This document shows, piece by piece, positions 34,834-42,158 of a DNA stretch of 64,000 nucleotides. The translations under genes and the position numbers were made by a program. Origin of the DNA: Aquimarina amphilecti (GTDB taxonomy: Bacteria > Bacteroidota > Bacteroidia > Flavobacteriales > Flavobacteriaceae); NCBI RefSeq assembly GCF_900109375.1, contig NZ_FOAB01000002.1, positions 248,001 through 312,000 of the forward strand. Direction: 5' to 3'. Every line of letters starts with the position of its first letter. Position 1 is the stretch's first letter. The notes beneath the pieces are model-generated. The model was not told where the DNA came from and did no database searches. It saw nothing but the letters and a program-made list of their open reading frames with translations.

Positions 34834-35508
34834 TTAGTTTACCTCTATAATTTTGCCACCAAAAACTTTTTTTCCATCCACTTCTTTCGGATTTCCATAA
34901 ATTCTAATAGTACCACCAGCTGCTGTATTTGCTTTTACATAATCACTAGCATTTACATTTGCTCTTCCACCAGCACTAATTTTTACTTGAGTACTTCTAG
35001 TTTTTAAATCTTCAGCAATAAATTGTCCTCCTGCTTTTACAGTTACTTCTTGTTCATCTGCTTTACCTTCTAAATGCAATCCACCACCACTTACAGCACG
35101 TGCTAATAATTTCTCAGTTTCAATTTCCGCGTATATATCACCACCTTCTTGCGCACGAAGATCTAATTCACTTCCTATAAGTGCACCTTTAACCATAATT
35201 TTAGCTCCTTCATTTACATCTAACTTCTTTATATTAGTATAATAAACAATAACTTTAGTATCATTATTATCCCAAGTATTACTTAGTGACATCTTAATTT
35301 TTAGAACGTTATCTTTAATAACGACATCTACTTCTTTTCTACTAATACCTGAAACTTCTACTTTATTTTCTGATCCTTTAATAAGTTTCACTTCTATCTT
35401 ATCAAAGACTTTAAGTTCATTAAAATCTCCTACATTCTTTGTTATAACCTTTTGAGCATTTAGCATGGATACAACAAATAATAACGAAAGGAATATTACT
35501 TTTTTCAT
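34834..35508 (-). CDS. GIN-domain (DUF2807) secreted protein
   Basis: The protein has 224 aa. It has a signal peptide (MKKVIFLSLLFVVSMLNAQ), then the head-GIN pattern GDFNELKVFDKIEVKLIKGSENKVEVSG and NVLKIKMS. Repeated beta-helix-like strands with KAGGQFIAEDL, ISAGGRANVNAS and TAAGGTIRIYGNP follow. DUF2807 proteins are putative auto-transporter-like beta-solenoids common in Bacteroidota and are of unknown function. It lies 66 bp downstream of RNase R and 40 bp upstream of the LysE-type exporter, all on the minus strand. No sorting domain is visible, so it is probably periplasmic or on the outer membrane. Confidence 0.87.
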   Translation of the reverse strand: MKKVIFLSLLFVVSMLNAQKVITKNVGDFNELKVFDKIEVKLIKGSENKVEVSGISRKEVDVVIKDNVLKIKMSLSNTWDNNDTKVIVYYTNIKKLDVNEGAKIMVKGALIGSELDLRAQEGGDIYAEIETEKLLARAVSGGGLHLEGKADEQEVTVKAGGQFIAEDLKTRSTQVKISAGGRANVNASDYVKANTAAGGTIRIYGNPKEVDGKKVFGGKIIEVN

Positions 35509-35574
35509 TTCCTAAATAAATTTAAAATTGATAAATGTGTGATTTATATTTTGATTAACGTTTACTATTATTCT

Positions 35575-37773
35575 TTATTCTATTTCTTGTTTACTACCAA
35601 GTAATGTGAAATCTAAATGTCTTTTTATTAAATCTGCATTTTTAACTTTTACATATACTTCATCACCTAATTGATAGGTTTTTTTAGAGTTTTGACCAAT
35701 TACAGCATATTCATCCTGATCAAATATATAATGATCGTCACTCATATCTTTGAGTCTAATCATTCCTTCACATTTATTGCTAATAATTTCTACATAAATA
35801 CCCCATTCAGTTACCCCAGAAATTACTCCAAGAAATTCCTCATTTTCATGATCCTTCATAAATTTAATCTGCATATACTTTATAGAATCTCTTTCTGCAC
35901 TAGCAGCTAAATTTTCCATAGAGCTACTATGATTACATCGTTCTTCATATTCTTCTTCTGAAGCTGATTTTCCATTATCTAAATAGTATTGTAGCAAACG
36001 ATGTGCCATAACATCAGGATAACGTCGTATTGGTGAAGTAAAATGAGAATAATAATCAAAAGCTAACCCATAATGTCCAATATTATGAGTTGTATACTCT
36101 GCTTTACTCATACTACGTATTGCTAATGTATCTACAAGATTTTGTTCTTTTTTACCTTGAACATCTTTCAATAATCCATTTAATGAATTCGTTGTAGTCT
36201 TACGATCCCTTAAATCTAATTTATAACCGAAACGACCGATTACATTTTGTAATGCTGCTAGTTTTTCATCATTTGGTTCATCATGCACTCTATATATGAA
36301 AGTTTTCTTTGGATTTTGTTTTCCAATGAATTCTGCTACCTTTTTATTAGCAAGCAACATAAACTCTTCAATAAGTTTATTAGCGTCCTTAGAAGTCTTA
36401 AAAAACACCCCTACTGGATTGTTTTCTTCATTTAAATTAAACTTTACTTCTACTTTATCGAAAGAAATAGCTCCTTCTCCCATACGTTTAGAACGCATAA
36501 TTTTTGCTAATTCATCCAATTTCAATACCGCATTTGCAATTTTTTCATCTGCTTCATATTCCTTACCTGTAAGAGAAATATCTTTTGGTATAACATTTTT
36601 ATTAGTTTCTATAATATGCTGAGCTTCTTCATAAGCAAAACGTGCATCTGAATATGTAACAGTTCTACCAAACCATTGATTTTTAATTTCTGCTTTATTA
36701 TTTAATTCAAAAACAGCTGAAAAAGTATATTTTTCTTCAAGAGGTCTTAATGAACAAGCGTTATTGGATAAAACTTCTGGAAGCATAGGTACTACCCTAT
36801 CCACTAAATACACAGAAGTAGCTCTTTCATAAGCTTCATCATCCAAAATTGTTCCTGGCTTTACATAATGTGATACATCCGCAATATGTATTCCTATTTC
36901 ATAATTACCATTTTCTAAAACTTCGAAAGAAAGTGCATCATCAAAATCCTTCGCATCCTTTGGATCAATCGTAAACGTTAGCGTTTTACGCATATCCCTA
37001 CGTTTCTTAATCTCAGATTCCTGAATAGAAGTATCTAAATCGTTGGCAAAAACTTCTACTTCTTTAGGAAATTCATATGGTAACCCATATTGCGCTAATA
37101 TTGAATGAATTTCCGTATTATGTTCTCCTGGTTTACCAAGTACTTTTATTACTTTACCAAATGGTGAGTCAGCTTTTTCAGGCCAATCTTCTAATTTAAC
37201 AAGTACTTTATCTCCATCTTCTGCATCCTTTATTTTATTCTTTGGAATAAAAATATCAGTGTACATCTTAGGATTCTGCATATTTACAAATGCATAATTC
37301 TTTTGTATTTCTATAACACCTACAAATTCATGTTTCTTTCTAGAGATGATTCTCGAAATTTCACCTTCACTTTTACCTCTTCGCTTTCTTTTATAAATGT
37401 ATACCTCTACTTCATCACCATTAAGCGCTTTATTCAGATTATTATTTGGTATAAAAATATCATCTTCTAAATCATCAACTATTACATATCCAGTTCCTTT
37501 TGATGTAATCTCTAAGATTCCTGAGTACGTATTAATATTCGGCACAATTTTAAATTTACCTCGTTCTTTTTCTTCTATTTCTTTTTTAGCAGCAAGTTGT
37601 GCTAATTTTTTTATAATCTGATTTCTACTACTCGGATCATCTACACCAAATTTAGCAGCGATCTGTTTATAATTAAATGTTTTATTAGGTTCTGATTTAA
37701 GTATTTTGAGTATTCCTTGAGTAATGTTTTCTATTTTCGGAGACTTTTTTCCTCTTCTTCTTTTTCTTTTCAT
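35575..37773 (-). CDS. rnr: Ribonuclease R
   Basis: The protein has 732 aa. In order it has an N-terminal basic tail and winged-helix segment (TQGILKILKSEPNKTFNYKQ), cold-shock domains (GTGYVIVDDLEDDIFIP, about 90-240), the RNB catalytic domain starting near 250 (TIDPKDAKDFDDALSFE carries the metal-binding Asp cluster), and a C-terminal S1 domain (EFLGVISGVTEWGIYVEI, about 645-725). RNase R is a 3'-5' exonuclease that degrades structured RNA and acts in RNA quality control. The start ATG at 37773 precedes the basic tail KRKRRRGKKS. The divergent side is a 235-bp gap to a small membrane-protein gene. Confidence 0.96.
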   Translation of the reverse strand: MKRKRRRGKKSPKIENITQGILKILKSEPNKTFNYKQIAAKFGVDDPSSRNQIIKKLAQLAAKKEIEEKERGKFKIVPNINTYSGILEITSKGTGYVIVDDLEDDIFIPNNNLNKALNGDEVEVYIYKRKRRGKSEGEISRIISRKKHEFVGVIEIQKNYAFVNMQNPKMYTDIFIPKNKIKDAEDGDKVLVKLEDWPEKADSPFGKVIKVLGKPGEHNTEIHSILAQYGLPYEFPKEVEVFANDLDTSIQESEIKKRRDMRKTLTFTIDPKDAKDFDDALSFEVLENGNYEIGIHIADVSHYVKPGTILDDEAYERATSVYLVDRVVPMLPEVLSNNACSLRPLEEKYTFSAVFELNNKAEIKNQWFGRTVTYSDARFAYEEAQHIIETNKNVIPKDISLTGKEYEADEKIANAVLKLDELAKIMRSKRMGEGAISFDKVEVKFNLNEENNPVGVFFKTSKDANKLIEEFMLLANKKVAEFIGKQNPKKTFIYRVHDEPNDEKLAALQNVIGRFGYKLDLRDRKTTTNSLNGLLKDVQGKKEQNLVDTLAIRSMSKAEYTTHNIGHYGLAFDYYSHFTSPIRRYPDVMAHRLLQYYLDNGKSASEEEYEERCNHSSSMENLAASAERDSIKYMQIKFMKDHENEEFLGVISGVTEWGIYVEIISNKCEGMIRLKDMSDDHYIFDQDEYAVIGQNSKKTYQLGDEVYVKVKNADLIKRHLDFTLLGSKQEIE

Positions 37774-38008
37774 TAATGTCTTTTAAATAATATTATATAA
37801 AATTACAGCTTATCTTTTAACATATGTTGTTTTGTATATAAACTTTTATTAAATATTGAATATTACTATTGTTTATAGTTAAAAAAATATATTATCTGTA
37901 AATCAATTAATTACAAATAATTAATATCAACAAATCTTATTATTTTTCTTAAAATTTACTTAATTTTAATATACCAAGATTGTTATTTATTCGTTTAGGG
38001 TAAAGTGT

Positions 38009-38191
38009 ATGATACGTAAAATCAAAAAAATTCATAAGATTATATTCCTATTCTTACTAATATTTTTAGTGGGTATATATTATTCTACAGTTTATATAGG
38101 AAATACTATGGATCAGAAAACAGATACCAACGAAAAATCAGAAATCAATGGAGGTATACATTCTGATAAGGAAGCTACACAAATCAACTAA
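38009..38191 (+). CDS. Small single-pass membrane protein, unknown
   Basis: The protein has 60 aa. A basic N-terminus (MIRKIKKIHK) and one hydrophobic helix (IIFLFLLIFLVGIYYSTVYIG) are followed by a polar acidic tail (MDQKTDTNEKSEINGGIHSD). I do not recognise a family. The composition and clean topology support a real gene, but conservation is untested. It lies between rnr and the DUF2007 gene, 55 bp upstream of the latter. Confidence 0.45.
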   Translation: MIRKIKKIHKIIFLFLLIFLVGIYYSTVYIGNTMDQKTDTNEKSEINGGIHSDKEATQIN

Positions 38192-38246
38192 TTCTTTTTT
38201 TTAGATAATTTGTATATTTAGATAATCTATTACCTGGATTATTTTT

Positions 38247-38486
38247 ATGAAAGATTTTATTACAATTGCAACCTTTACTTATCCAAACGATTATGCAATA
38301 TTACGACTTCTTTTGGAAAGAGAAGGAATTTCTTATTTTTTTGAAAATGAAACAATGATAGGAGTTTTTCCATTTTACTCCAATGCACTAGGAGGAATTA
38401 ATCTAAAAATTCATTCAAAAGATAAAATAAGAGTTCAAGAAATAATCGACGATCTTAACTCTAATTCCCATTTAAGAATTATTTAA
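38247..38486 (+). CDS. DUF2007 domain protein
   Basis: The protein has 79 aa. FITIATFTYPNDYAILRLLLEREGISYFFENE and GINLKIHSKDKIRVQEIIDDL match the DUF2007 layout (a PII-like beta-alpha-beta fold), often labelled putative signal-transducing protein. No ligand is known. It directly precedes the AT-rich 579-bp gap proposed as an origin. It is probably cytoplasmic. Confidence 0.8.
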   Translation: MKDFITIATFTYPNDYAILRLLLEREGISYFFENETMIGVFPFYSNALGGINLKIHSKDKIRVQEIIDDLNSNSHLRII

Positions 38487-39065
38487 TTCTAATACTTCTA
38501 TAATTTAATAGTTGTCAACATATATTATATATAATACTTTTTCTTTCTTTAAATTTAAAAAATAAAATAGTGATTATTATGTAGTGTTGATAGCGGTATA
38601 ACTTTTTTAAATTTTAGTTGTTTATTAAGTTAGATTGATTTTTCACAACTATATTAACAACATATAACATGGTTAAATGATTGAAAATCTTATAAAACTA
38701 GATTTTAATTAACAACTGTTGATAGTTTATAAACACATATTTTTATTAATATTTTTACGGAAAAACCATAGTTGATAACAATGAATTAATGTTTAAAAAC
38801 TTCGCAAGAAAAAGATGGTAATAAATTTTGATTTATGATAAGTAATCCTGTATTCGAATAATAATTAAAATCACCAAAAAAAGTTTCTCAATTTTAAGAA
38901 CTATTTATTCACATCTAATGTTAACAGACTATAGGGAGTTATTAACATTGGGGTAACATTAAGGTAATTTGTTGGTTTTTTGAACTTTACTTTTTTTGTT
39001 TGAATTATCTTTGTCATTAATAAGTAATCTGAAAAATTCTATAAATAATTTAAAATTTAAAAGTT
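38487..39065. other. AT-rich gap with DnaA-box-like 9-mers; candidate oriC
   Basis: 579 bp with no gene. TTATTCACA (38905-38913) and TTTTTCACA (38639-38647) fit the relaxed DnaA box TTWTnCACA. CTATCAACA occurs twice on the minus strand (38585-38593 and 38717-38725). Related 9-mers are TTGTCAACA (38512-38520), TTATCAACT (minus, 38770-38778) and TTATAAACA (38727-38735). Long A/T-only tracts could serve as an unwinding element. Supporting context is the parS-like cluster 16-18 kb away and the flanking divergent genes rnr and rpiB. dnaA is not adjacent. The rpiB promoter occupies the right end. Confidence 0.4.
38980..39013 (+). promoter_or_regulatory. Promoter of rpiB (TTG-N23-TATCTTTG)
   Basis: TTG at 38980-38982, a 23-bp spacer, then TATCTTTG at 39006-39013. 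It matches the Bacteroidota -33/-7 pattern and sits 52 bp before the start codon. Confidence 0.6.
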
Positions 39066-39497
39066 GTGAAAATAGCTATTGGAAATGATCACGCAGGCAC
39101 TGAATATAAATTTGAGATAATAACATATTTGAAATCTCAGGGAATAGAGGTTGTAAATTATGGTACTGATGAAAATAGTAGTGTAGATTATCCCGATTTT
39201 GTTCACCCGGTTGCAAAAGATGTAGATACGAATGCTGTTGATTTTGGAATATTAATATGTGGTAGTGGAAATGGTGTTTCGATGACAGCTAATAAATATA
39301 AAAATGTACGTGCGGGTTTATGTTGGACTAAAGAGATCACTGAATTAACTAGATTACATAATAATGCTAACATTATAAGTATTCCAGCTAGATTTACGTC
39401 GTTACCGCAAGCTATAGAAATGGTGAAGACATTTTTAGGAACTGATTTTGAAGGAGGTAGACATCAAAATAGAGTAGAAAAAATTTCTATGTGCTAA
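39066..39497 (+). CDS. rpiB: Ribose-5-phosphate isomerase B
   Basis: The protein has 143 aa and begins at a GTG (39066); no upstream in-frame start is possible. IAIGNDHAGTEYKFEI (4-18), the catalytic-Cys motif GILICGSGNGVSMTANK (Cys65) and the C-terminal RHQNRVEKI are diagnostic of the RpiB/LacAB family. The enzyme interconverts ribose-5-phosphate and ribulose-5-phosphate in the pentose-phosphate pathway. It has a TTG-N23-TATCTTTG promoter and is followed 9 bp later by the acetyltransferase gene, so the two form an operon. Confidence 0.95.
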   Translation: MKIAIGNDHAGTEYKFEIITYLKSQGIEVVNYGTDENSSVDYPDFVHPVAKDVDTNAVDFGILICGSGNGVSMTANKYKNVRAGLCWTKEITELTRLHNNANIISIPARFTSLPQAIEMVKTFLGTDFEGGRHQNRVEKISMC

Positions 39498-39506
39498 AAC
39501 TTTTAT

Positions 39507-39956
39507 ATGAGTGATATTCTTTTTCTGACAAAAAGGTTTGATGAACTTTCTACATCTGAATTATATAATGTTTTACGTTTACGTGCTGAGGTTTTTGTTG
39601 TAGAACAGGATTGTGTTTATCAAGATGTTGATAATAAAGATCAAAAAGCACTTCATGTTATTGGTTATAAAAATAATAATATTGTAGCGTATACAAGAAT
39701 TTTCGATGCTGGGGATTATTTTGAAGAAGCAAGTATTGGTAGAGTTGTGGTATCAGAAACTGAAAGAAAATATGGTTATGGGCATGATTTAATAAAGAAA
39801 AGTATTGAAGCAATAAAAGAGTTATATAAGAAGAATGATATTAAAATATCTGCACAGTGTTATCTAAAAAAATTCTATGAGAAACATAATTTTAAGCAAA
39901 TAGGAGAAGAATATTTAGAAGATGGTATTCCTCATATTGCTATGATAAGAGTTTAG
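39507..39956 (+). CDS. ElaA-like GNAT acetyltransferase
   Basis: The protein has 149 aa. The ElaA-type N-terminus FDELSTSELYNVLRLRAEVFVVEQDCVYQDVDNKD and the acetyl-CoA motif IGRVVVSETERKYGYGHDLIKK (about 73-94) are clear. AQCYLKKFYEKHNFKQIGEEYLEDGIPHIAM matches the C-terminal part of that family. The substrate is unknown. It is co-transcribed with rpiB (9-bp gap) and ends at a terminator shared with the convergent protease gene. Confidence 0.88.
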   Translation: MSDILFLTKRFDELSTSELYNVLRLRAEVFVVEQDCVYQDVDNKDQKALHVIGYKNNNIVAYTRIFDAGDYFEEASIGRVVVSETERKYGYGHDLIKKSIEAIKELYKKNDIKISAQCYLKKFYEKHNFKQIGEEYLEDGIPHIAMIRV

Positions 39957-39961
39957 TAAAT

Positions 39962-39993
39962 AAAAAGCCAGCTATATTATAGTTGGCTTTTTA
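39962..39993. terminator. Bidirectional terminator between the acetyltransferase and protease genes
   Basis: Arms AAAAAGCCAGCTATA and TATAGTTGGCTTTTT, with one G-U pair, between convergent genes. Confidence 0.85.
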
Positions 39994-40012
39994 TTTATAA
40001 AGAATATTTAAA

Positions 40013-41635
40013 TTATTTTAAAATTTTCTCATATTTATTTTTATTACTTAAAATTTCTTTACTTTTTTGAATTTCCGGGTTATGCGAAATATAGTAGTCA
40101 TACAAACCTTCTCTATATGCATAACGTTTTACAATCTCATCTGTAAGTAAATTTTGAATTTCAGTTTTATAAGTATCCAATCCTTTCTCTTTAGAAACTT
40201 TTATCGTTGCAATTAATGCATTATAACTATCGGAGATATCAGCATCTAATTTATCTTTTTTAGCAACTTGTAGAGATTTTCTAAGTGATTTTTCAGTCTC
40301 GGTCTCATAATTAAATCCACTTTGTTTGACAAAAATTTTGAAATCTTCATAATCTTTATCAGTAAGTTTAAAATTATTAATATCCATATTTTGGTGACTG
40401 TAATAATATTTTGTTCCATAATCAAATATGGCATCTGATTGAAGTAATGAAGTTGTTATATTACTAAATTTTGAAGTTTCTAGTTCGATATCTGGCTGAA
40501 TTCCACCACCATCATATACTGTTCTTCCATTTTTTGTTTTAAAGGCTTTAAAATCTTGTTCATTAATTCGCACGGCTTTATTATTTTCATCACGATTCCA
40601 GTAGTCCAAAGCTTGAATACATCTTCCACTAGGTGTATAATAGCGAGAAATAGTTATTTTTAATTGTGTACCGTAGGTTAATTTTTTAGGACGTTGTACT
40701 AATCCTTTTCCAAAACTTCTTGCGCCAATAACAACTCCTCTATCCAAATCCTGAATACTCCCCGCGACAATCTCACTAGCAGAAGCGCTCCTACCATTTA
40801 CTAGGACTACCAAAGGAATATCAGTATCTATAGGTGTTTTTTTCGTAAAATACTCTTTGTTATATTTTTTTACTACTGATTTGGTTGTTGTGATTAACTC
40901 ACCTTTTGGAACAAATATGTTCGTTACATTTATAGCTTCGCTAAGTAGCCCTCCTGGATTACCTCTAAGATCAAGAATTATTTTATCTGCACCTTTAGCT
41001 TTTAGGTCTTTTAATGCAGCTATGGTTTCTAATGAGGCTTTATTATTAAATTTGGATAAAACAATATATCCAGTGTTATCATCTAATAATGTAGAAAATG
41101 GAACAGCTTTTACCTCGATTTCTTCACGAGTTAGAATTGTATTTTTTGTTTGATTTTGTCTTTTGTAAGTAATTTCTACTTCAGTTCCACTAGCTCCTTT
41201 AAGTAGTTCTCCGGCATCTTCTTCAAAATCTGACACAACTACATCACCAATTTTAATAATTTTGTCTCCGGCTTTAAGACCAGCTTTATCAGCTGGGTAA
41301 TCTTTATAAGGTTCTACAATAATTATTTTGTCTTTTACAGTTTTTACAGAAGCTCCTATACCTGTATATTCTCCGGCATTTCTAATTTTAGAAGCTTCTA
41401 CATCTTGTTCATTCCAATATTTTGTATATGGATCAAGATCGTCTAACATAGCTTTAATAGCAGTATCCATAAGTTCTGCAGGATTTGTTTCATCTACATA
41501 ATTCATGTTTAATTCTTTAAACATTGTAGTGAAAATTTCGATTTGTTTTGCGATTTCAAAAAAATCGGATTTAAAACTTACCGTGGATAGCAGCAAAATA
41601 AGTGCAAGAGCAGGATAAAGAATTTTCTTTTTCAT
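40013..41635 (-). CDS. S41-family C-terminal processing protease (CtpA type)
   Basis: The protein has 540 aa from the ATG at 41635; an upstream in-frame TTG would add eight residues before the signal sequence. It has a signal or anchor helix (KKKILYPALALILLLSTVSF), then a PDZ domain (TGIGASVKTVKDKIIIVEPYK...AGLKAGDKIIKIGD). The S41 catalytic region follows, with DLRGNPGGLLSEA, the Ser motif NGRSASASEIVAG near residue 285 and the Lys in RSFGKGLVQ about 25 residues later. These periplasmic proteases trim or degrade envelope proteins from their C-termini. It follows rnpA by 38 bp on the same strand. The C-terminal 150 residues are helical and Lys-rich. Confidence 0.93.
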   Translation of the reverse strand: MKKKILYPALALILLLSTVSFKSDFFEIAKQIEIFTTMFKELNMNYVDETNPAELMDTAIKAMLDDLDPYTKYWNEQDVEASKIRNAGEYTGIGASVKTVKDKIIIVEPYKDYPADKAGLKAGDKIIKIGDVVVSDFEEDAGELLKGASGTEVEITYKRQNQTKNTILTREEIEVKAVPFSTLLDDNTGYIVLSKFNNKASLETIAALKDLKAKGADKIILDLRGNPGGLLSEAINVTNIFVPKGELITTTKSVVKKYNKEYFTKKTPIDTDIPLVVLVNGRSASASEIVAGSIQDLDRGVVIGARSFGKGLVQRPKKLTYGTQLKITISRYYTPSGRCIQALDYWNRDENNKAVRINEQDFKAFKTKNGRTVYDGGGIQPDIELETSKFSNITTSLLQSDAIFDYGTKYYYSHQNMDINNFKLTDKDYEDFKIFVKQSGFNYETETEKSLRKSLQVAKKDKLDADISDSYNALIATIKVSKEKGLDTYKTEIQNLLTDEIVKRYAYREGLYDYYISHNPEIQKSKEILSNKNKYEKILK

Positions 41636-41673
41636 ATGTTTGATCTTTATTACTAGCAATAAGAAATTGAAAA

Positions 41674-42054
41674 CTATTGTTTTTCAATTTCTTTACTAAT
41701 GAACTTCTGTAATATTTCTTTTATTTTAGATTCAACAATTATAGAATCTGGCATTTTATTGCCAGTATATAAAAACATAAAAGTAAAGTGATGGGTGGTG
41801 TTCTTGCTTACAAGATACTTATTTTTTCTATAACTTTCGCGTAACAAACGTTTAATACGATTACGATCTGGAGCCTTTTTAAAATTACGTTTACTAACAG
41901 AAACAGCGGTCTGGATTGTGAAATTTTTTTCTGTAGTAGCTTCTCTATAGATAAGTCGAATAGGGTATTTAGCAATTGATTTGCCTTCAGAAAAAAGAAG
42001 TTCTATTTCTTTTTTGCTTTTCAGTCTTTCCTTTATACCAAAAGTCGCTTTCAT
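41674..42054 (-). CDS. rnpA: Ribonuclease P protein component
   Basis: The protein has 126 aa. The N-terminal KERLKSKKEIELLFSEGKS and the RNR motif region AVSVSKRNFKKAPDRNRIKRLLRESYR identify the basic protein subunit of RNase P, which with the M1-type RNA removes 5' leaders from tRNA precursors. rpmH, its common neighbour in other phyla, is not here; instead the S41 protease gene follows by 38 bp. The gene is preceded by the strong terminator of the upstream BNR protein gene. Confidence 0.93.
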   Translation of the reverse strand: MKATFGIKERLKSKKEIELLFSEGKSIAKYPIRLIYREATTEKNFTIQTAVSVSKRNFKKAPDRNRIKRLLRESYRKNKYLVSKNTTHHFTFMFLYTGNKMPDSIIVESKIKEILQKFISKEIEKQ

Positions 42055-42102
42055 TATTGGGTAAAAGTACTGATAAGATTTGAAATGAATATTTTGTAAA
42101 TA

Positions 42103-42138
42103 AAAAAATCCGGCGTTATTAGTTTAACGCCGGATTTA
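42103..42138 (-). terminator. Terminator of the BNR-repeat T9SS protein gene
   Basis: Arms AAATCCGGCGTTA and TAACGCCGGATTT around a short loop. The seven A before the left arm (42102-42108) become a U run on the minus strand. Confidence 0.88.
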
Positions 42139-42158
42139 ATTTATAAATTTTAAAAAAT

